From positions 1-40,767 of the forward strand of contig JAKEEU010000122.1 in assembly GCA_022616415.1 (NCBI GenBank): a stretch of 40,767 bases of DNA, written 5' to 3'. The position numbers and the translations under genes were made by a program. The notes under the pieces are model-generated. The model worked only from the letters and a program-made list of their open reading frames with translations, did no database searches and was not told the DNA's origin. The stretch's first letter is position 1. Each line of letters opens with the position of its first letter. This document shows, one piece after another, positions 8,464 to 16,635 of this stretch. This stretch comes from Candidatus Zhuqueibacterota bacterium (GTDB lineage: Bacteria; Zhuqueibacterota; Zhuqueibacteria; Zhuqueibacterales; Zhuqueibacteraceae).

Positions 8464-10119
8464 CTAAATCGTAAATCTAAAATAAGACCAGGGTGACCAC
8501 GAACACGCGGTTGTGCCAATATTGGCGCGGGCTCGCCATCGGCCGCGCTGCATGCCGACGAACGTGTGGTCGCGAGCATTGCCAAAAATATTGTGATACA
8601 TGAGGAACGTTTGATTCGTCTCCTCGGCCCATTTGCCGGCATTCACCGCACCATGCGCATCGACTTCGACCGTATATCTCACACCGGGCAGATTGACCGG
8701 GTCCCAGCGGAGTTGCATCCCGCGAGGCCAATGATCGAAGACGTCCTCTTTTTGTGGCTGTTCGAGCCGCGGCACGGCGCCTTTCCACCACGTCAAGGTC
8801 GGATCACCAAGCAGCACCAGTCCGTAAAACCAATAGCGCTCCGAATGATCGTGATCCGGCCCGCGCGCCTTCCACCAATCCACGAACGCATCGCCCATGA
8901 CTTTACCCTGCCCCAGCGGGCGATAGAAATCTTCAAAATAGAGCATCGAGCCGGTTTTGGCGCTCGCCACTGCAGCGAGTCCATGATTGGTTCCGCCGCC
9001 GTTTTTATCAAAAATGTACCAGCCGGCGAGATAGTCGTGGGTCGTGAACCGGCCCGGGCCGCAGCAGAAGAGATTGTAAAAGTGCGCATTCGGCGGGTTG
9101 GTATCCCGGAAGTAGGGCGTTAGAATATACTCGTTGCTCTCGCCGACGCGAAGCGCGTGACCATGCGTCCAGGAATGGGCGCACAGTTGGACCCACGAAC
9201 GCAGCGAGTTGACCTCGGCCTTGTAGAGATCGGCGTCAGTGGTCGCGGGGTTGGTGTACTTCGTGATAGCCGCGGCCGGAAACATCTCGTCAAACGCACA
9301 GTCATCGAAGCCGGTCCAATCGTCATCGACGTAAGCCAACGCTGAACGTGCATGCCCGAGCTTGCCGAGCCGGAATTTGTGATTGCGCGCGAAATAGTCA
9401 TTAATCAAATCGGCGTCGTTGCCGTTGGCGGTCGGCGAGTAGATGCGGCCCACCCAAATCTCCGGATCGAGATTGCCGTCATGCGCGTCGAACACGCCAT
9501 CGGCATCCGCGTCGTTCCACGTGCCGTTGGTATCCATGTAATAAAGATCGCAGGGGAAATGGTCGCCGTCCAAGTCATACCACGGGACGACGATAGCGCC
9601 GACCATCAGCACACCCACCGGGTTGAATCGCTTGATGTAGTTGCGCACTTGGGCCGGCGTGCCGCCATTAACCACATGAATGGTCGCCCAATAGCCATCG
9701 CGTCCAACGTCGAGTACATATTGGTCGATGCTTGCCGCTACAGCATCATAAACGGGTTTATCAACGAGCACGAGAAGATCGCCCTTGGGATAGTGCCGTT
9801 TGGTTTTCTTGTTGCGATAGGCCTCGTCCGCCGGATAGCTCGGCCGCGGCTTTTGCTCCGCATCAAGCGCAAGATCGACGAGCCGGCCGCGAAGATCGAG
9901 ATAATCCTTGAAGGATTGGAGCTTGAATGCCTGGTTGGAACGAAATTCCAAGTTTCGGATATTGGCGTACGCCTGGCCGAGCTTATATTCACGCCCAAGC
10001 GCATCGAGGTTGATCATCGTGCGATCGCCAACGATCTCTCCGCGAAAGCCCTCCCGCTCGCGAAACGCCTGCCCCTTGTCGGCAACAAAATCGTCGCTGC
10101 ATTTGCGAGTGTTTGACAT
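8464..10119 (-). CDS. Gingipain-like cysteine protease (peptidase C25 family) without export signals
   Basis: A 551-residue protein resembling the catalytic part of C25 peptidases, which share the caspase fold. Seen in order: KGDLLVLVD (112-120, first core strand), MVGAIVVPWYDLDGDHF (172-188), an acidic DADADGVFDAHDG loop (203-215, possible calcium site), PEIWVGRI (219-226, the conserved VGRI), a His in CAHSWTHGH (313-321), the Cys pair in YNLFCCGPGRF (348-358), and LLGDPTL (436-442), which closes the domain. Residues about 450-551 look like a fibronectin-III-type domain. C25 enzymes are normally secreted by T9SS; this one has neither a signal peptide nor a sorting domain, and the start is secure (AAGGAG 7 bases before ATG). 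Intracellular action is therefore inferred. H319 and C352/C353 are the best catalytic candidates. Confidence 0.82.
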   Translation of the reverse strand: MSNTRKCSDDFVADKGQAFREREGFRGEIVGDRTMINLDALGREYKLGQAYANIRNLEFRSNQAFKLQSFKDYLDLRGRLVDLALDAEQKPRPSYPADEAYRNKKTKRHYPKGDLLVLVDKPVYDAVAASIDQYVLDVGRDGYWATIHVVNGGTPAQVRNYIKRFNPVGVLMVGAIVVPWYDLDGDHFPCDLYYMDTNGTWNDADADGVFDAHDGNLDPEIWVGRIYSPTANGNDADLINDYFARNHKFRLGKLGHARSALAYVDDDWTGFDDCAFDEMFPAAAITKYTNPATTDADLYKAEVNSLRSWVQLCAHSWTHGHALRVGESNEYILTPYFRDTNPPNAHFYNLFCCGPGRFTTHDYLAGWYIFDKNGGGTNHGLAAVASAKTGSMLYFEDFYRPLGQGKVMGDAFVDWWKARGPDHDHSERYWFYGLVLLGDPTLTWWKGAVPRLEQPQKEDVFDHWPRGMQLRWDPVNLPGVRYTVEVDAHGAVNAGKWAEETNQTFLMYHNIFGNARDHTFVGMQRGRWRARANIGTTACSWSPWSYFRFTI

Positions 10120-10173
10120 GGTTTTCTCCTTGTGAAATGGTGAAATTAAGACATCTTTGGTTTTTGCCTCCTG

Positions 10174-10190
10174 CTTATATAGACAGCAAA
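10174..10190 (-). promoter_or_regulatory. Promoter-like motif upstream of the C25-like gene
   Basis: The minus strand reads GGTTTGCTGTCTATATAAGC, a variant of the motif at 5525 and 8303, about 55 bases before the C25 start and just past the terminator of the preceding unit. It is the weakest of the three matches. Confidence 0.4.
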
Positions 10191-10214
10191 CCTGCCATGT
10201 TTTCCCGGCTTTTT

Positions 10215-10250
10215 AAAAAAGAAAGGCGCTCTTCCTGGCGAAGAGCGCCT
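10215..10250 (-). terminator. Strong intrinsic terminator
   Basis: A perfect 11-bp stem, AGGCGCTCTTC (10224-10234) with GAAGAGCGCCT (10240-10250), loop of 5, is followed on the minus strand by TTCTTTTTT. It ends transcription of the small membrane protein gene and any read-through from the transporter gene, isolating the C25 unit. Confidence 0.88.
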
Positions 10251-10308
10251 TCATCATTAATTACGCCATCAGGCGCACAAACACAGAAAAATTCTAAAAA
10301 TCGATGGT

Positions 10309-10467
10309 TCATGTGCTTCGCCGTTCTTTGGAAAACAGCTCCGAGACGGTGGACTTGCCGGCAAAAGACTCCCCTTGTTGCCGATTCTTGCGGCGCAGGC
10401 GAAGCCAAAACCACACAACGAGCAGAAGTAAAGCGGCGGAGAGTGCAACGAGAATAAAGGCAGTCAT
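10309..10467 (-). CDS. Small single-pass membrane protein (52 residues)
   Basis: A 52-codon frame encodes MTAFILVALSAALLLLVVWF followed by a basic stretch (WLRLRRKNRQQ) and a polar tail. The hydrophobic segment of about 20 residues followed by Arg/Lys predicts one transmembrane helix with a cytoplasmic C-terminus. No strong Shine-Dalgarno is visible. It starts 64 bases after the stop of the transporter gene and is followed by the strong terminator at 10215-10250, so it may be the last cistron of that operon. I do not recognise a family. Confidence 0.55.
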   Translation of the reverse strand: MTAFILVALSAALLLLVVWFWLRLRRKNRQQGESFAGKSTVSELFSKERRST

Positions 10468-10530
10468 ATTAACCGCGGAAGTTATGGACGAACACAGACA
10501 AGAAAATTATTGCGATACACGACTCCAGCT

Positions 10531-12096
10531 TCAAGCATGCGCGGGAATCATCGTTTGCTCTTTGCCTTTGGATTTTTGCGGTACACCAGCGGCGCGCTTG
10601 TCAAGTGAAAAATAATTTTCCGCAAAACGCGCCAGCCGCACGAACGGCAGGCCGATGAGAAAATACATCACCGCCACCAGCAAGCCAAGGCCGATATAAT
10701 CAAAATCAATGCCGGCGAGCCGCTGATACTCGCGCGTCAATTCCACCATGGCGATGACGGAAACGATGGAAGAGTCCTTGATCAGAGAAATGAAATCGTT
10801 GGTCACCGGCGGGATTACCAGGCGCAACGCTTGTGGAATGACGACGTGCCGCAGCGCTTGCCAGCGCGTCATGCCCAGCGCCAACGCCGCCTCCATCTGG
10901 CTGCGGGGAATGGACAGAATGCCGGCGCGATAATTTTCGGCTTCGTACGCCGCGTAATTGAGCGCCAGCCCGGACACCGCGGCCACGACCGGCGTCAATT
11001 TGATGCCCACCAACTGCGGCAACGCGTAGTAAATGAATAGCAATTGCACCAAAAGCGGCGTGCCGCGAATCGCTTCGATGAACAATGCCGCCAATGAGGA
11101 AAACGGCGCTATCGCATACAGGCGGGTGAGCGCCAAAATCAGACCCAAAAGAATCGCGAAAATCATGGATGAAATCGACAAGCCAATGGTCGTAACCGCC
11201 GCGCGCGCTAGCAGAGGAAGATAGTCTTTATAATATTTTTTTATTTTATCCTGCCACGTTCTTTCCAGCTTGCGCTCGCGCAAAAAAGCCTGCCAGGCTT
11301 CAGGCGGCGTGTTGGATGGCCGCGTGTCACCGAAAAATTCCGCCAGCCGCGGCGTCCACATATTCCAGCGCTCGTAAATCTTCCGCAGCGTGCCATTGTC
11401 GATGAGTTTTTGCATGGCTTGATTGATCTCTTGCAAAAGAGCGGTGTCGCTTTTGCGCAGGCCGATGCCGTATTTCATCTCACCAATCGGATCGCCGGAA
11501 AATTTCAGCTTCGCGTTGGTATAGCCGTAATACAGCGCGATGGGATGATCCATCAGCACCGCATCCAGCCGCCCCAGCGCCAGATCCTCGTAAGCCGTAA
11601 TTTGGCCGTCGTAGGGCCGAATTTCAATGCCGGCATGCGTCTGTAAAATTCGCTCAGCCAGGGAAGCTTTCAAAGTGCCGACCACTTTCCCGTCGCAGTC
11701 TTTTAGGTTGTTGATATCATAAGTGTCTTTGCGCACCGTCAACTGCTCAAACGTCACGTAATACGGAATGGAAAAGTTGATTTCCTGCTCGCGGTCCGGC
11801 GTGATCTCGAGGCCGTTGACGATGATGTCGTAGTTGTCGATGCGCAGGCCCGGCACCAAACCGTCCCATTGATTTTGCACGAACGCCGGCTCGCGCCCAA
11901 GCTCCGCCGCGAGTGCGGCCACCAGATCCACCTCGAAGCCGAGCATGCGGGTCGGGTCTTGAGGATCGGGAAAAATAAAAGGCGCGCCGCCTTCGGAATC
12001 GGCGCCCCAGCGCAAGATTTTTTGCGATGATGTCTGTGCTACCACAGATGCCGTGAGCCAGAATATGTAGATGATGGGCAAGAGATGTTTGATCAT
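10531..12096 (-). CDS. Fused substrate-binding protein and permease of a polar amino-acid ABC transporter
   Basis: One polypeptide (521 residues from the preferred start) joins a periplasmic binding domain to a membrane permease, like GlnP-type fusions. A hydrophobic leader is followed by the binding domain (about 25-260; LGFEVDLVAALAAELG, DGLVPGLR, DIIVNGLEITPDRE, NFSIPYY). The permease (about 300-505) has several helices and the EAA loop MEAALALGMTRWQALRHVVIPQ, which docks the ATPase. Such importers take up glutamine, glutamate or other polar amino acids; the ligand is not identifiable. The frame is open to 12135, but that start falls inside an intergenic palindrome, so 12096 (start of the leader MIKHLLPI) is chosen. 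The cognate ATPase lies just upstream in the same direction. Confidence 0.88.
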   Translation of the reverse strand: MIKHLLPIIYIFWLTASVVAQTSSQKILRWGADSEGGAPFIFPDPQDPTRMLGFEVDLVAALAAELGREPAFVQNQWDGLVPGLRIDNYDIIVNGLEITPDREQEINFSIPYYVTFEQLTVRKDTYDINNLKDCDGKVVGTLKASLAERILQTHAGIEIRPYDGQITAYEDLALGRLDAVLMDHPIALYYGYTNAKLKFSGDPIGEMKYGIGLRKSDTALLQEINQAMQKLIDNGTLRKIYERWNMWTPRLAEFFGDTRPSNTPPEAWQAFLRERKLERTWQDKIKKYYKDYLPLLARAAVTTIGLSISSMIFAILLGLILALTRLYAIAPFSSLAALFIEAIRGTPLLVQLLFIYYALPQLVGIKLTPVVAAVSGLALNYAAYEAENYRAGILSIPRSQMEAALALGMTRWQALRHVVIPQALRLVIPPVTNDFISLIKDSSIVSVIAMVELTREYQRLAGIDFDYIGLGLLVAVMYFLIGLPFVRLARFAENYFSLDKRAAGVPQKSKGKEQTMIPAHA

Positions 12097-12131
12097 GGCA
12101 AGTCCGTGCATAAAAGTCAGCAACGCTTTTT

Positions 12132-12197
12132 CCAACGGATGAAAGCGGCCAACGGATTTTATTTTTGAATCATCCGTTGGCCGCCTTTATCCGTTGG
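12132..12197. repeat. Palindromic intergenic element, family A (full copy)
   Basis: A near-perfect inverted repeat of about 66 bases: CCAACGGATGAAAGCGGCC on the left and, reversed, CCAACGGATAAAGGCGGCC on the right, each arm itself containing CAACGGAT twice. It separates the ABC ATPase and permease genes. Related copies lie at 32772-32837 and, reduced, at 6-31. It may act as an RNA processing or partial termination signal between cistrons, or be a small mobile palindrome. Confidence 0.75.
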
Positions 12198-12267
12198 TGC
12201 ATTTTTTGCAAAAATATCTTTTTCGTTGCGGTTCCCGTTGCGTTGCAAAATCAAAGCGCGATAAATT

Positions 12268-13053
12268 TTAAAGAAACCGTTTGAGAAATTTGCGCGTCCG
12301 CTCGTCTTTCGGTGCGGAGAACATTTGCTCCGGCGGAGCGGTTTCCACGATTTCGCCGCCCTCGAAGTAGACGATTTTATCCGCCACGTCGCGCGCGAAG
12401 CGCATCTCGTGGGTGACGACAATTTGGGTCATGCCTTCCTCATCCAGTTTTTGCATGACTTGCAAGACTTCATCCACCAGCCCGGGATCGAGCGCCGAAG
12501 TCGGCTCGTCGTAAAGCATCACTTTCGGTTGCATAGCCAAAGCCCGTGCAATCGCGGCGCGTTGTTGCTGGCCGCCGGAAAGCTGTGAAGGATAATGATT
12601 AACGTGCGTTGAGAGGCCGACTTTGTTCAACAATTCGCGCGCCGCGGCCTCGGCTTGCGCCGCCGCAACCCCCCTTACAACCATCGGCGCTTTCATGATA
12701 TTTTGCAAGACGGTCAGGTGGGGGAAAAGATTGAAGCTTTGAAACACCATGCCGACGTTGATGCGCAACTGCCGGACTTTGGCATGGAATTGATTATCAA
12801 GCGGAGCTTGCGCAGAAGTCCGTTCCAAATTGATATCGCCGATGGAAATTTTGCCTTGATCGAAGATTTCAAGACAGTTGAGGCATCGCAAAAAGGTCGA
12901 TTTGCCGCAGCCGGAAGGCCCGATGAGCACGGTCAGCTCTTGCGGTGCAATGTGCAGATCGACGCCTTTGAGCACGGCATTGCCGTGAAACGACTTGTGC
13001 AGGCCGTTGACGGCGACGACGGTGTTGTTCTCTGCCACAGCGTTTTCTCTCAT
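12268..13053 (-). CDS. Polar amino-acid ABC transporter ATP-binding protein (GlnQ-like)
   Basis: A 261-residue ABC ATPase that powers the fused binding protein-permease encoded next. Walker A is GPSGCGKST (45-53), the Q-loop is MVFQSFNLFPH, the signature is LSGGQQQR, Walker B is VMLYDEPTSALD and the switch His is in VVTHEM. The sequence FNLFPHLTVLQNI and ARDVADKIVYFEGG are typical of the polar amino-acid (GlnQ/HisP) subfamily. Its start overlaps the stop of the upstream AhpD-like gene by 4 bases (ATGA), indicating translational coupling. It is cytosolic and membrane-associated through the permease. Confidence 0.93.
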   Translation of the reverse strand: MRENAVAENNTVVAVNGLHKSFHGNAVLKGVDLHIAPQELTVLIGPSGCGKSTFLRCLNCLEIFDQGKISIGDINLERTSAQAPLDNQFHAKVRQLRINVGMVFQSFNLFPHLTVLQNIMKAPMVVRGVAAAQAEAAARELLNKVGLSTHVNHYPSQLSGGQQQRAAIARALAMQPKVMLYDEPTSALDPGLVDEVLQVMQKLDEEGMTQIVVTHEMRFARDVADKIVYFEGGEIVETAPPEQMFSAPKDERTRKFLKRFL

Positions 13054-13415
13054 GCGTTTTGCCCTCCGCCCTCGGCCCTCTGCAGCTCTTCCATCATCTC
13101 AAAAGCATAGCGCAAATGCGGAATGACGATGGAGCCGCCGATAATGAGCGCGATGTTCATGGCCTCGTGCAGCTCTTCGCGCGTCGCGCCCTCGGTGACG
13201 CAGCGGTCGAGGTGATAGAAAATACAGTCGTTGCAGCGCAACACCATGCTGCCGACCAGCCCCATCAACTCTTTGTATTTGACCGGAATTTTGCCGTCGA
13301 GATACGCCTTGTTGTCGAGCGCGAAAAATTTCTGAAAATCTTTGAAGCCGCTGTTCAGAATTTTTTCGTTCATGTCGAGGCGGTATTTGCGGGTTTTGGT
13401 GATTTTGGATTTCAT
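13050..13415 (-). CDS. Carboxymuconolactone decarboxylase / AhpD-like protein
   Basis: A 121-residue alpha-helical protein from the preferred start at 13415 (the frame is open to 13511, but that region overlaps the intergenic palindrome at 13455-13520). It carries the AhpD-type redox motif CNDCIFYHL (C61, C64, H68), in which CxxC and the following His act in peroxide or thiol reduction. GATREELHEAMNIALIIGG is the typical second conserved stretch. The family includes decarboxylases and peroxidase partners; the CxxC favours a redox role. The gene overlaps the transporter ATPase by 4 bases, so it is part of that operon. The functional link to amino-acid uptake is not obvious. Confidence 0.85.
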   Translation of the reverse strand: MKSKITKTRKYRLDMNEKILNSGFKDFQKFFALDNKAYLDGKIPVKYKELMGLVGSMVLRCNDCIFYHLDRCVTEGATREELHEAMNIALIIGGSIVIPHLRYAFEMMEELQRAEGGGQNA

Positions 13416-13454
13416 AAAGATTTTTCCCAATCCGGACGGGCCGGAACATTTTTT

Positions 13455-13520
13455 AAACCGCGAATGGACACCAATTAACGCGAATAAAAATTTGCGTCTA
13501 TTCGCGCTCATTAGCGGTTG
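13455..13520. repeat. Intergenic inverted repeat, family B (copy 1)
   Basis: AACCGCGAATGGACACCAAT and, in reverse orientation at 13495-13520, AACCGCTAATGAGCGCGAAT form an imperfect palindrome. The left arm continues TAACGCGAATA, as in the copy at 24347-24414. It lies directly before the AhpD-like operon. Confidence 0.7.
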
Positions 13521-13615
13521 ACGTTTTTTGTCGAACGAGCAAGAAACTCATTAAATTTTGCATAATTTACGGAGGAAAAAACCAAAATGCAAGTAAATGT
13601 ATCGCGAGGCTGGCT

Positions 13616-14224
13616 TCATTTATTCGCCGTCATCCGAGCGATAAGCCGGTTGTACGCCTCCAGCGTATCCACGTCTTCCAAAACGCTCGCCGTCGGCATT
13701 TCCACTTCCAACACGGCATCGGGGTGATGAAACAGAATTGACTTGCAACCGACATCGCCGCGCAGCGTGAGTATTTCGGGCCGATAGCGCAGATCGAAAA
13801 TCACTGGATTGCCGCGGCGTCCGGCAAAAGTCGGCACGGCAATCGTTTTCTCCTTTGCGTTTAAAAAAGATGAAATGAGAAGATTCAACTCCGCAGATTG
13901 GACAAGAGGAAGATCAGCCAGCGAAATCATCACCGCGACGGCATCCGAAGCGAGCGCCGCCAACCCGGCGTGAATCGAGCTTGCCATGCCGCTTTGGTAA
14001 GCGGGATTGTGGACGAATTGCACGGGACGGCGCTGCAAAGCTTTCCGCACTTTTTCTGTTTCGTGGCCCAGCACGACGATGACTCCATCGACGTGCGCTT
14101 GCAGAATAGCATCGACGGTGCTTTCCACAATCGTCTTTCCGGCAAACGGCAGCAACAGCTTATGTTGACCGGCCATGCGTTTCGATTCCCCGGCGGCAAG
14201 AACGAGCGCGGAAATTTTTTTCAT
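13616..14224 (-). CDS. MobA-like nucleotidyltransferase
   Basis: A 202-residue protein of the MobA/MocA-like NTP-transferase family. The nucleotide-binding start is ALVLAAGESKRMAGQHKLLLPFAGK (in part LAAGESKRM, 9-17), with VIVVLGHE, the conserved NPAYQSGMASSI and the metal-binding region ISLADLPLV. The C-terminal GRRGNPVIF and LRGDVGCKSIL match MocA/CTP:molybdopterin cytidylyltransferase-like enzymes. It probably joins a nucleotide to a molybdenum cofactor precursor or a similar phosphate substrate. No molybdoenzyme gene is nearby, so the substrate is open. It stands alone on the minus strand, about 100 bases from the AhpD-like operon, which lies downstream. Confidence 0.85.
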   Translation of the reverse strand: MKKISALVLAAGESKRMAGQHKLLLPFAGKTIVESTVDAILQAHVDGVIVVLGHETEKVRKALQRRPVQFVHNPAYQSGMASSIHAGLAALASDAVAVMISLADLPLVQSAELNLLISSFLNAKEKTIAVPTFAGRRGNPVIFDLRYRPEILTLRGDVGCKSILFHHPDAVLEVEMPTASVLEDVDTLEAYNRLIARMTANK

Positions 14225-14349
14225 AGCAAAGCGACGTTCGTAGTAACGCCTTCAGGCGCAAGATCCGCAGACATAGTAAAAAAGTTTGTTTTTTTATTGA
14301 GACATTTCTCCATTTCCCAAACTCGGTGCCTAAAGGCACTACTACGAAC

Positions 14350-16506
14350 TTATTTTATCAACAAGAGCTTCTTCGTCTGCGCGAAGCCTTCCGCCTGCAA
14401 ACGATAGAAATAAACGCCGCTCGGCCAACCGGTCGCATCCCAATGAGTTTCGTGTTGGCCGGCCGGCATTTTTTGATTGACCAACGTCGCGACCTCTTCG
14501 CCGATTTGATTGAAGATTTTCAGCGTCACCTGGCTGAGGCGCGGCAGCGCAAACGCAATCGTCGTGGCAGGATTTCCCGCAGAACGGGATGTCGCTCCGC
14601 TCCAGAATGGATTGGGGTAATTTTGCGCCAGAAAAAAATCAACGGGCAAATTCGTCGCGGTTTCACTCACGGAAGTCGTTGGCTGGGCGCTGCGAAAAAC
14701 TCCGGCGCTAAGAGTGCCCGCAAAAACATAGCCGCTCGCGTTCGTCGTCAGCGCTCGCACAAATGAACTCGATAAACCGGCGTTCAGCGGCGCCCAATTG
14801 CCGCCATTATCGATGGAGCGAAAAATGCCGCCGCCTTCGGTGCCGGCAAAAATATGTCCCTGCTTGTCAATAGCGAGCGAGATGACACGGCGGAATGTTA
14901 AACCGAGTGGGACCGCAAACCAGCTATCGCCGTTATTGGTGGAGCGAAAAATGCCATCACCGCCCCACGTTCCGGCAAAAATGTGATCGTTCTGATTGAT
15001 GACCAAGGCCCGCATATCGACATTCGTCAGGCCGGTGATGATTTGCCTCCAGCTCGCGCCGCTATCAGTGGAGCGAAAGACGCCGTTGAGAGTGCCCACA
15101 AAAACGTGATCTTGCGAATTGGCCACCAACGTCACGATGATCCCACTCGTCAGGCCGGTGTTGCTCGGCGTCCAACCGTCGCCGTTGTTAGTTGAAACAA
15201 AAACACCACTCCCGAGCGTCCCGGCGAATAAACGACCGTTGGCATCGATAGCCAACGAACGCACATCCAAATTTGTCAAGCCGGTGTTGACCGGCGTCCA
15301 ACTGTCACCATTATCGCTGGAGCGCAAAACGCCGCTCCTTTCCGACCCGGCAAATAATTGCCCGGCGTTGTTGACGACCAGCGCAAAAACTCTACCCTTG
15401 ATCAGATCGCCATTGGGCGCCGTCCAATGGCCGCTTTGGTCGTTCGAGCGCAACACCCCGGCTTGTTGGGTGCCGGCAAAAATCTGCCCGCTTGCGTTGG
15501 TTGCAAGAGAATAAACTTTGGTTTCGGTAATGCCAACGCTGGCGTGCGTCCAACTGCCGCCGTCATCGGTCGAGCGATAAACGCCCGCGCCAAAACTTCC
15601 GGCAAAAATTTGATCTTGGGCGTTGACGGCTAATGAAATAATCGTGTCGGTTCCCAAGCCGACATGGGCGGTTTTCCAACTCGCGCCGTTGTCCGTGGAA
15701 AGAAACATGCCACCTCTATTGGTTCCCGCAAAGATCACGCCCTTTGAATTGATTTTCAAAACAATCACCGTCGGATCGGTCAAGCCGGTATTGACTTGTG
15801 CCCAAGTATCGCCATCGTCGAGCGAGCGAAAGATGCCAAACCTGCTCGTTCCGAGAAAAAGTTGGCCGTTGGCATTGACGGCCATGGTGAATACCGTCGC
15901 GCCATCCAAACCGACATTGGTCCAAGTGTCACCGTTGTCAGTGGAGCGATACACCCCTCGCCCCGAGGCGCCGGCAAAAACGTGTCCGTTGGTATTGACA
16001 ACGAGAGCCAAATAAGTGTTGCTGGGCAACCCGTTGGAAAGAGCAACCCAGCTTTCACCATCATCGAGAGAGCGGAACACGCCGGCCGAAGTTCCCGCAA
16101 AGAGATGGCCTTGAGCGTTAACCGTGAGAACCAGAACTCTGGGGTCATCCAAACCGTTGTTGACCTGTGTCCACGTCTCGCCCTTGTCCAGCGTGCGAAA
16201 AACGCCGTTGCCATCATCGTCGCCGGCAAATAAATAGCCGTTGCGGCCAGCAACGATGGTATTGATAAACATGCTCGCTAAACCGTTATTGATGGGCGTC
16301 CACATGGCGCCGTTATTGGTTGAGCGGAAGATGCCATTGCTCTCGGTGGCGGCATAGAGAAACCCGCCGGAGTCGGCGGCCAGCGTATACATCACACCGC
16401 CGTACGGCCCGTTGAATTGCTGCCAAAAATTGGTTTGTGGAAAAGCAGATTGCGAAGCAGCGGCAAGGCTCAGGACGAGCCAGAAGAAAATAACTCGAGG
16501 TTTCAT
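14350..16506 (-). CDS. Secreted repeat-propeller protein with T9SS sorting domain
   Basis: A 718-residue exported protein. A signal peptide (about 1-23, cleaved near QSAFPQ) precedes 13 tandem repeats of about 44 residues, each with a BNR/Asp-box-like signature such as RSTDNGDTW or RSLDDGESW followed by LFAGT. These should form one or two beta-propellers. After a linker (about 615-640) comes a C-terminal T9SS type A sorting domain (FFLAQNYPNPF, then VTLKIFNQIGEEVATLV, ending GVYFYRLQAEGFAQTKKLLL). It is therefore probably delivered to the cell surface. The repeats resemble proteins annotated as photosystem II stability factors or sialidase-like propellers, but they carry no recognisable active site; ligand binding or display is most likely. 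Confidence 0.9.
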   Translation of the reverse strand: MKPRVIFFWLVLSLAAASQSAFPQTNFWQQFNGPYGGVMYTLAADSGGFLYAATESNGIFRSTNNGAMWTPINNGLASMFINTIVAGRNGYLFAGDDDGNGVFRTLDKGETWTQVNNGLDDPRVLVLTVNAQGHLFAGTSAGVFRSLDDGESWVALSNGLPSNTYLALVVNTNGHVFAGASGRGVYRSTDNGDTWTNVGLDGATVFTMAVNANGQLFLGTSRFGIFRSLDDGDTWAQVNTGLTDPTVIVLKINSKGVIFAGTNRGGMFLSTDNGASWKTAHVGLGTDTIISLAVNAQDQIFAGSFGAGVYRSTDDGGSWTHASVGITETKVYSLATNASGQIFAGTQQAGVLRSNDQSGHWTAPNGDLIKGRVFALVVNNAGQLFAGSERSGVLRSSDNGDSWTPVNTGLTNLDVRSLAIDANGRLFAGTLGSGVFVSTNNGDGWTPSNTGLTSGIIVTLVANSQDHVFVGTLNGVFRSTDSGASWRQIITGLTNVDMRALVINQNDHIFAGTWGGDGIFRSTNNGDSWFAVPLGLTFRRVISLAIDKQGHIFAGTEGGGIFRSIDNGGNWAPLNAGLSSSFVRALTTNASGYVFAGTLSAGVFRSAQPTTSVSETATNLPVDFFLAQNYPNPFWSGATSRSAGNPATTIAFALPRLSQVTLKIFNQIGEEVATLVNQKMPAGQHETHWDATGWPSGVYFYRLQAEGFAQTKKLLLIK

Positions 16507-16635
16507 TGTGACCTCTCTTTAATTCCACGTGGACCAAAACTCACACGGAATTTTCCAGAACCTTTTTCCGCGTGCGTTTTTGATTCACATGGCATCCGTT
16601 GGGTTGCGATTTCTTCCGCGTTGTTGTGTTTACAT

